32,624 nucleotides of DNA from an uncultured Collinsella sp. (GTDB taxonomy: Bacteria > Actinomycetota > Coriobacteriia > Coriobacteriales > Coriobacteriaceae), in contig CAKUGM010000018.1 of NCBI GenBank assembly GCA_934654625.1, positions 1 through 32,624 of the forward strand. The letters run 5' to 3'. The notes below the pieces were generated by a model. That model was given only the letters and a program-made list of their open reading frames with translations. It was not told where the DNA came from and did not search any database. Position 1 is the first letter of the stretch. Every line of letters starts with the position of its first letter. Position numbers and translations under genes: made by a program. Positions 26,877 through 32,624 of this stretch are shown here, in pieces.

Positions 26877-26918
26877 ATAGAAACCCCTTGAATATAAAGA
26901 CGAATAACAATCCCTCCT

Positions 26919-26948
26919 AGTTTAGCAAGAAGGGGCGCTATTCATCAA
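26919..26948 (-). promoter_or_regulatory. possible promoter for the cyclophilin-TPR pair
   Basis: TTGATG (26943-26948) and TAAACT (26919-26924) on the minus strand, 18 bases apart; each matches consensus at four of six positions. It lies in the 91-base gap after the zinc-ribbon gene. No terminator hairpin was seen in this gap, so read-through is equally possible. Confidence 0.35.
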
Positions 26949-26967
26949 TTCGGCATGTAGCGGGGTG

Positions 26968-28071
26968 CTATTTACGTTGCGGCTCCCACGCATCGATGTT
27001 TGCGTAGTAGGAATCGTAATCGCTGCTCCCGGCACGGCGCATAGGCGCCAAGATCTCGTCTTGATGATCGACCGGCAGCTCTCCAGCTTCATAGGAGAGC
27101 GAGACGTCCCAAGAAGAACAGATCTGGTCGATGCGGCCGTACATCCACTGAGCAAGCTGCTTCATATGCTCGATATCCTCGGCATATACCGTATCCGCAG
27201 GAGCTTGGAGCTGGTCAAGCTCATCAATCGTCTCCTTTACGGAATCGCGCAGCTCGTAAGCGGGCGCCGAGGCCTCCTCGCGGTCGGCATGCGATTTAGC
27301 GAGATAGGCGCTATTGAAATCATCGACGCAGGTGCCGAACCGCTCAGCGGAGCCAAAATCGACGATCTGCTGGTAGATGGTCGTCAGCTTTTTAAAGACC
27401 TGATCATCGGTAAGAGGCTTCGAGCTCTGGTCGTCTTCCGCATCGTCGTTCGAAGCTGTATCGTCCGTCACCGATGCAGCGCTATCCTCCGGCAGCTGCC
27501 TACTTGGAAACATCTCGTGAGCGGCATTCTGAAAGGACTCATAGAACCCCGGCATCACGTGCATGGGGTCGAAATAGATAAAGCCAGCAGTGCCGCCAAC
27601 AAAAACTATCAGGACAAGCGCAATCACAAGCCCCTTATAGGAACGTCGATGGGTGTGATAGGGATCTACCTGCTCGGGGGCGGGAGAGAATTTCCTTGCC
27701 TGCTGCTCAAGATCGGCGGCGCGAAGAACGGAGGTCTCGGCGGGGTCCATCGTATCGTTGATCACCTCGGCAACCGAAACCGCGGGGGGACGCGAAGCTT
27801 CCGTCTCGACAAGACCGGGCGTTAACCGCGGAAAGCTAGCGGTCCTGCCGGCCGCAAGATCGGAAGAAGCAGATTCGACCGACAAGATGCCGGGTGCGGG
27901 CCTGCCGCACTTAGGACAGGTTCGGTCGTGAATGGAGAGGCGTGCTCCGCAGCCTTCGCAAAAGACAAAATCAGAACGGTTCTCCCCCGCCGGGCCGCCC
28001 ACATACGCATGGCAATGCGGACAAAACGTGGTGCCGTCTTCAACAGTCTTGAGGCAGTTCGGGCAGATCAC
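26968..28071 (-). CDS. double zinc-ribbon single-pass membrane protein, function unknown
   Basis: Not assigned to a known pathway. The N-terminus holds two zinc ribbons, CPNC...CPHC and CEGC...CPKC (about 13 and 10 residues between pairs). A Pro/Ser-rich linker follows, then one membrane helix (about residues 147-167) after basic THRRSYK, then an acidic linker and an extracytoplasmic helical domain of about 150 residues ending near the C-terminus. GTG at 28069-28071 is preferred: GGAG lies six bases upstream and it yields the common MICPNC start. An ATG four codons earlier has no binding site. It follows acnA by 29 bases. The zinc-ribbon/membrane/outer-domain layout is shared by many uncharacterised Gram-positive envelope proteins. 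Confidence 0.85.
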   Translation of the reverse strand: MICPNCLKTVEDGTTFCPHCHAYVGGPAGENRSDFVFCEGCGARLSIHDRTCPKCGRPAPGILSVESASSDLAAGRTASFPRLTPGLVETEASRPPAVSVAEVINDTMDPAETSVLRAADLEQQARKFSPAPEQVDPYHTHRRSYKGLVIALVLIVFVGGTAGFIYFDPMHVMPGFYESFQNAAHEMFPSRQLPEDSAASVTDDTASNDDAEDDQSSKPLTDDQVFKKLTTIYQQIVDFGSAERFGTCVDDFNSAYLAKSHADREEASAPAYELRDSVKETIDELDQLQAPADTVYAEDIEHMKQLAQWMYGRIDQICSSWDVSLSYEAGELPVDHQDEILAPMRRAGSSDYDSYYANIDAWEPQRK

Positions 28072-28100
28072 GCACAACTCCATTCAAAATGAGCAAATTC

Positions 28101-30764
28101 CTAGGCCATCAGCGTATCGAGAACATAGGGCAAGATGCCGCCCGCACAGAAATACGCGCCTTCCGTCGGGGTATCGACACGCACCTCAGCCTCAAATTCG
28201 ACGGTCGAACCGTCTTCACGCGATGCTGTGATTCGAGCATACGACGGGGAGGCGAGACCTTGCGAAAAATCCACGGGAGCGATATCAAAAATCTCGTGGC
28301 CGTCCAACCCCAGAGAATCGGCGCTTTCACCTTCTTTGAACTGGAGCGGCAGGATGCCCATGCCCACGAGGTTGGAGCGATGGATCCTCTCAAAGCTCTC
28401 GGCGATGACGGCGCGCACGCCCAGAAGCTGAGGAGCCTTGGCAGCCCAGTCACGAGAAGATCCGGAACCGTACATCTTGCCAGCCAAAATGACCAAAGGC
28501 GCATTCTTTGCAGCGGCATGCTGGGACACGTCGAAAATAGTCGAGACGCAGCCGTCCCAGTGATCCCAGGTGTAACCGCCGACCTTACCGCCAGCGAGCT
28601 TGTTGACGAGCTTCACGTTAGCCAGGCAGCCGCGCATCATGACCTCATGGTTGCCGCGCCGCGAACCATAGGTGTTGAATTGGGACTCCTCGATTCCGTG
28701 CTCGCGTAGATAACGTGCAGCAGGAGAATCCGAAGCGATAGCGCCGGCGGGAGAGAGATGGTCTGTCGTCACGAAGTCGCCCAAGTTGGCGAGTACACGC
28801 GCTCCGGAAAGCTCGAACGCGCTGTTTGAAACAGCATCCTCAAAATAAGGAGGACGGCGGACATAGGTGGAATCCTCGCCCCATTCGAAGGTTGAAGTGG
28901 CGCTCACGGACAAGGAACGCCAGTGCTCGTCACCGTCGAATAGGGTCTTCCCGGTTTCGGCAAACAGGTCTGCAGAGACGACCTCACGGAGAAGCGTCTC
29001 GACATCATCATCCTGCGGGAGCAAATCGGCAAGATAGACGGGTCCGGCAGCTCCCATGCACACGGGTTCGCGCGAAAGGTCGATATCAAGCGTACCGGCA
29101 AGAGAGTAAGCTACAACGAATGCGGGAGCGGCAAGGTAGTTTTGGGCCACATCCGGGCTGATGCGACCATCGAAGTTGCGATTGCCCGAAAGGATACTCG
29201 TGAGCTCAAGCTCGTCGGCCACTTCGTGCATGGGATCGAAGAGCAGGCCGGAGTTGCCGATGCAGCTCATGCAGCCCCAACCGCAAACCGAAAAGCCCAT
29301 TTGAGCCAAAGGCTCGACAAGCCCCGCGCGGGAAAGAATCTCGGTCGTGCTGTGCGAGCCGGGAGCCAAGACCTTCTTCACCCAAGGAAGCGGCGTGCAG
29401 CCGAGCTCCTGTGCCTTTTTCGCCACAAGGCCGGCAGCGATCATCATGGCAGGATCGGTTGCCGTGGTACAGCTCGTCACAGCGGCGATACCGAGCGCGC
29501 CATGCGTCAAGGGGAAATCCTCGCCGTCAAACGAAACAGTCTTATAAATATCTTGCGGAGTTCGCCCATGCTGAGCAAGCGCATCGCGGAAGCGCTCCTG
29601 CAGGCCAGAGACGACGACACGATTGTGCGGACGCGAGGGACCGGCCAAAGAGGGCTCGATGGCAGAAAGGTCGATATCGATAACCTCGGAATAGACGATA
29701 TCGGCATCAGCGAGAGATTCGGCATCGACGCCCTGGGCGCGCAGGAACGCCTGGACTTTCTCGATAGAAGCAGTATCGGTGCCGGAAAGCTCAAGCTGCG
29801 CGAACGTCTTCTCGTCCGCCGGGAAAAACGTCGAGGTGCACCCGTACTCGGGCGTCATGTTGGCAACCGTTGCGCGCTGAGTGGCCGTCAAGGTGGACAC
29901 GCCCTCGCCGAAGCACTCCACAAGCTTACCGACAACGCCGACGGAGCGGAGACGCTCGGCAAAGGTCAAAGCGAGGTCCATGGCCGAGACGCCCGTCGGA
30001 AGCGAACCGGTAAGGCGAACACCGACAACAGGGGGCACGAGCATCGTGATGGGTTGACCCAGAGCAGCCGCCTCGGCCTCGATGCCGCCAACACCCCATC
30101 CGAGCACGCCCATGCCGTTCGCGGTCGTGGTGTGGGAGTCGGTGCCCACGAGTGAGTCGAAATACATGACAGGGGAATCGGAGCCATCGGTCATGGCGAC
30201 CTGGCAAAAACGCTCGATATTCAGCTGATGGCAAATACCGACGCCGGGAGGAACGATCTGCACGTTGTCGAAGCTTTTCGCACTCCATTTAAGAAAAGAG
30301 AAACGCTCCGCGTTGCGCTCGGCCTCGATACGCGCGTTTTCGAGCGCTGCGCAGGAGCACGAAACGACATCGGCGGCGACAGAGTGATCGACCACGAGCG
30401 TGCAGGGAATCTGCGGATTGATACGGCTCGCATCCCCGCCTCGATTCGACGCAGCATCGCGCATCGCGGCAAAGTCGACAAACACGGGAACACCGGTAAA
30501 GTCCTGGAAAAGGACACGAGCGGGCATGAACTCGATCTCGCCGCCCGCTTCTCCTGCAAGTCCGGCCTCGACGATGCGATGGGCCGCAGCCTGGGCCTCC
30601 TGCTCGGTCGATGCACGCCTCAAGACGTTTTCGAGCAAGACGCGCAGGCACACCGGAAGGCGGTTCGCCCCGGGAATATCCAGCACGCGCGCGTAGGCGA
30701 TAGACTCGCCGCCGCAGGAAAACTCATTGCGCGCAAAACCGATGCGCATCCCCTCTTTGCTCAT
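28101..30764 (-). CDS. acnA: aconitate hydratase (AcnA/IRP type)
   Basis: Isomerises citrate and isocitrate through cis-aconitate using a 4Fe-4S cluster, in the cytoplasm. The 887 residues match AcnA length and domain order: SLVGTDSHTTTANGMGVLGWGVGGIEAE near 204-231, cluster cysteines Cys432 (TSCTTATDP) and Cys498/Cys501 (GWGCMSCIGNSG), and the swivelling C-terminal domain with MYGSGSSRDWAAKAPQLLGVRAVIAESFERIHRSNLVGMGILPLQF. The ATG has AGAGGG eight bases upstream. An imperfect inverted repeat, ATCGTCG/CGTCGAT (30780-30786, 30796-30802), lies in the region just upstream; no clear promoter was found there. No other citric acid cycle gene is in the window, so its role (glutamate supply or partial cycle) cannot be told. 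Confidence 0.96.
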   Translation of the reverse strand: MSKEGMRIGFARNEFSCGGESIAYARVLDIPGANRLPVCLRVLLENVLRRASTEQEAQAAAHRIVEAGLAGEAGGEIEFMPARVLFQDFTGVPVFVDFAAMRDAASNRGGDASRINPQIPCTLVVDHSVAADVVSCSCAALENARIEAERNAERFSFLKWSAKSFDNVQIVPPGVGICHQLNIERFCQVAMTDGSDSPVMYFDSLVGTDSHTTTANGMGVLGWGVGGIEAEAAALGQPITMLVPPVVGVRLTGSLPTGVSAMDLALTFAERLRSVGVVGKLVECFGEGVSTLTATQRATVANMTPEYGCTSTFFPADEKTFAQLELSGTDTASIEKVQAFLRAQGVDAESLADADIVYSEVIDIDLSAIEPSLAGPSRPHNRVVVSGLQERFRDALAQHGRTPQDIYKTVSFDGEDFPLTHGALGIAAVTSCTTATDPAMMIAAGLVAKKAQELGCTPLPWVKKVLAPGSHSTTEILSRAGLVEPLAQMGFSVCGWGCMSCIGNSGLLFDPMHEVADELELTSILSGNRNFDGRISPDVAQNYLAAPAFVVAYSLAGTLDIDLSREPVCMGAAGPVYLADLLPQDDDVETLLREVVSADLFAETGKTLFDGDEHWRSLSVSATSTFEWGEDSTYVRRPPYFEDAVSNSAFELSGARVLANLGDFVTTDHLSPAGAIASDSPAARYLREHGIEESQFNTYGSRRGNHEVMMRGCLANVKLVNKLAGGKVGGYTWDHWDGCVSTIFDVSQHAAAKNAPLVILAGKMYGSGSSRDWAAKAPQLLGVRAVIAESFERIHRSNLVGMGILPLQFKEGESADSLGLDGHEIFDIAPVDFSQGLASPSYARITASREDGSTVEFEAEVRVDTPTEGAYFCAGGILPYVLDTLMA

Positions 30765-30817
30765 TATCAGCCCTCTTTCATCGTCGGTGGGTAAGCGTCG
30801 ATACTACGTGGTGTTTG

Positions 30818-32624
30818 TTACCGTTTGGTATCCGATTTTCGTTTTGTGGAGGAGGGCATGGCGACGCGAATGCCGCCACCGGCCTTGGTGACGCGCTTGA
30901 GGACGCGCGTCGCAGGAGTAGAATCGTCGACCGCGCGCCGCGCAGATGCCTGAGCGCGCGAGAGTTCACGTTTGTCGTGAACGCGAGATACCTTTTGGGC
31001 GATCGCACCCGCCTTTCGCTCAAAGGAAGAACCAGTGGAGCTCACCGTGCGCTTACCGCCGCGGAGCGACATGCGCACGCCCCGGCCAAAGCCGGTAGCG
31101 CGCTTGGTGACGCGTTGGGGAACCTTGCCAAACAGGTCGGCGAGCATGAAAAAGAGCAAGCAGCCAAGAGCCGCGATAACCACCGAGCCGATGAGCTGAG
31201 CAAGGGTCAGCTGCGCGATTGAGAAAAAGGCCGGGAAGAAGACAACGCCCACGATGAGCCCCGCCGTGACGAAAATGAACACGGCAAGGCGTAGCGGCGA
31301 AAATGGGAACGAGATGCGCCAAATCAGGCTGCAGCCGATGGCACTGGTGGATATGAGGCACATGGTAGAAAGGGTCAGCTTGTCGAATCCGAACACAGAT
31401 GCGACGAACATATCCAAGCAGGCGGCGACGAGCACGGCAACAGAAGCCGGGATGGCACGCCTGAGGACGTTGGCAAGAAAGCTGCCCTTGATGCGCGATT
31501 TATTGGACTCGAGCGCAAGGACGAAACTCGGGAAGCCGATGCAGAAGAAATTGATAAGCGTCATCGTGATGGGCTGGAAGGGATAGGGCGGGAAGAAAAT
31601 GCAAAGCGCGGCCAATCCCATAGAGAACAGCGTTTTGGTCAGAAAGAGTGAAGCGGAGCGCTGGAGGTTGTTGATAGAACGGCGTCCCTCCGCCACGACA
31701 GCAGGCATGGAGGCGAAATCGTTATCGATCAAGACGATCTCCGCCACGTTGCGCGCAGCGTCTGAACCGGCCGCCATGGCAACCGAGCAGTCGGCCTCTT
31801 TAAGAGCCAGCACGTCGTTGACGCCGTCTCCGGTCATGGTGACAGTATGCCCGCGCGACTTGAGCGCGACAACGAGCTCGCGCTTCTGCTGAGGGGTCAC
31901 GCGGCCGAAGACATGGTATTTATCGACGGCGGCATCGATTTTCGAAGGGGTATCGAGCTTCGTGGCATCGACAAAGGCATCGGCCCCGGGAATTCCCACC
32001 ACCTTTGCGATAGAAGAGACGGTGCGGGGGTCGTCGCCAGAGATGACGTTGAGCGTAACGCCCTGCTCGCAAAAGTAAGCGATGGTATCGGCAGCAGACG
32101 AGCGGATCTCATCGCGAATGGTCACAAAGCCCAGGGGCCTTGCCTCGCCTTCCATCTCGCCCTCATCGGTAAAGCCACCGACTTCAGCGATCACAAGAAC
32201 ACGGCAAGTATCGGCTAGCGCGTTTACGGCAGGCTCGAAACCCTCGTAAACATCGCGGGGCAAGACAAATTGAGCGGCGCCCATCACATACGAGCCCTGC
32301 TCAAACGAAGAGCCGCTCCATTTCTTTGCAGAAGAAAACGGAACCACGGCAAGGGGCTGCGCAAACGAGATATCGGTGCCTGCATAGTAGGAGATAACCG
32401 CCTGACAGGTCTCATTGGCATCGGCCGAGGTCGCCTTGGCAATGTTCGCAAGCGCAAAATCAACACGTGCAGCAAGGTTAGGGTCCGATGCGTCGAGCGG
32501 TATGGCCGAGCCGTCGTCGCCTGCAGTGTAGATGCCCGCAACCTGCATTTTGCCCGAAGTGATCGTTCCGGTCTTATCCAGGCACAGCACATCGACGCGA
32601 GCGAGGGTCTCGATACAGTAGAGC
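30818..32624 (-). CDS. P-type cation-transporting ATPase, 5' end outside the window
   Basis: The right edge cuts off the N-terminal part; about 601 C-terminal residues remain. They begin just before the phosphorylation site LCLDKTGTIT and include the ISGDDPRTV hinge, RVTPQQKRELVVALK and the TGDGVNDVLALKEADCSVAM Mg-binding motif, so the catalytic half is complete. The ARVDVLCLDKTGT context and the KTLFSMGLAAL/FFPPYPFQPITMTLINFF membrane segments resemble the actinobacterial CtpE-like (calcium) group, but ion specificity cannot be proven. Six membrane helices follow the ATP-binding part. The last 103 residues are an unusual, strongly basic tail (28 Lys/Arg, 6 Asp/Glu) with no membrane segment. 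Stop TAA lies 53 bases before the acnA start. Confidence 0.9.
   Translation of the reverse strand, partial: LYCIETLARVDVLCLDKTGTITSGKMQVAGIYTAGDDGSAIPLDASDPNLAARVDFALANIAKATSADANETCQAVISYYAGTDISFAQPLAVVPFSSAKKWSGSSFEQGSYVMGAAQFVLPRDVYEGFEPAVNALADTCRVLVIAEVGGFTDEGEMEGEARPLGFVTIRDEIRSSAADTIAYFCEQGVTLNVISGDDPRTVSSIAKVVGIPGADAFVDATKLDTPSKIDAAVDKYHVFGRVTPQQKRELVVALKSRGHTVTMTGDGVNDVLALKEADCSVAMAAGSDAARNVAEIVLIDNDFASMPAVVAEGRRSINNLQRSASLFLTKTLFSMGLAALCIFFPPYPFQPITMTLINFFCIGFPSFVLALESNKSRIKGSFLANVLRRAIPASVAVLVAACLDMFVASVFGFDKLTLSTMCLISTSAIGCSLIWRISFPFSPLRLAVFIFVTAGLIVGVVFFPAFFSIAQLTLAQLIGSVVIAALGCLLFFMLADLFGKVPQRVTKRATGFGRGVRMSLRGGKRTVSSTGSSFERKAGAIAQKVSRVHDKRELSRAQASARRAVDDSTPATRVLKRVTKAGGGIRVAMPSSTKRKSDTKR

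Noticed and set aside
26880..26915. Leader peptide before the cyclophilin gene
   Set aside because: AGGAGGG is followed by a 13-codon TTG frame, but the spacing of about two bases is too short and the peptide has no regulatory feature such as repeated codons.

Overview
The window is a chromosomal housekeeping region of a moderately GC-rich actinobacterium. The class Coriobacteriia, Collinsella-like, fits best. That placement is my inference from gene content and protein style (two-subunit GlyRS, PPDK next to its regulator, AcnA, frequent TTG/GTG starts, an actinobacterial-type P-type ATPase); no database search was possible. I see no insertion sequence, prophage, CRISPR array, rRNA or tRNA. 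All genes except dinB are on the minus strand, and no gene-free stretch exceeds 300 bases.

Layout from left to right (most genes are transcribed right to left). 1-199: ppdK terminator and a possible promoter for an off-window gene. 200-3995: ppdK (pyruvate phosphate dikinase) preceded by its bifunctional kinase/phosphatase regulator, separated by a 190-base region holding two inverted repeats and a hairpin. 4054-7133: glyQ-glyS with a strong terminator. 7243-9777: rpsP-khpA-rimM-trmD-lepB, a tightly packed translation/secretion operon whose first three genes all appear to start with TTG. 9778-9963: divergent control region for rpsP and dinB; dinB looks leaderless. 9964-11253: dinB (+), whose stop overlaps that of convergent rsfS. 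11250-15155: rplU-rpmA-[terminator]-obgE-nadD-yqeK-rsfS, i.e. ribosomal proteins, ribosome-assembly GTPase, NAD synthesis and ribosome silencing. 15254-24744: mreB-mreC-mreD-mrdA-rodA, the rod-shape (elongasome) set, continuing into a DUF697-like membrane protein, a B12-binding-type radical SAM protein and its DUF2344 partner. 24868-28071: a TPR membrane protein, a cyclophilin and a zinc-ribbon membrane protein. 28101-30764: acnA. 30818-32624: the 3' part of a P-type cation ATPase with an unusual basic C-terminal tail, cut by the right edge.

The genes work as functional blocks: PEP/pyruvate interconversion with post-translational control, glycine charging, 30S/50S maturation, and peptidoglycan elongation. 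The least explained parts are the DUF697-like protein in the elongasome operon (its N-terminal half resembles a GTPase fold without a P-loop), the two single-pass membrane proteins with cytoplasmic TPR or zinc-ribbon heads, the ATPase tail, and several non-standard translation starts. I did not find a convincing new multi-gene defence or mobile system; the rest is ordinary core genome.
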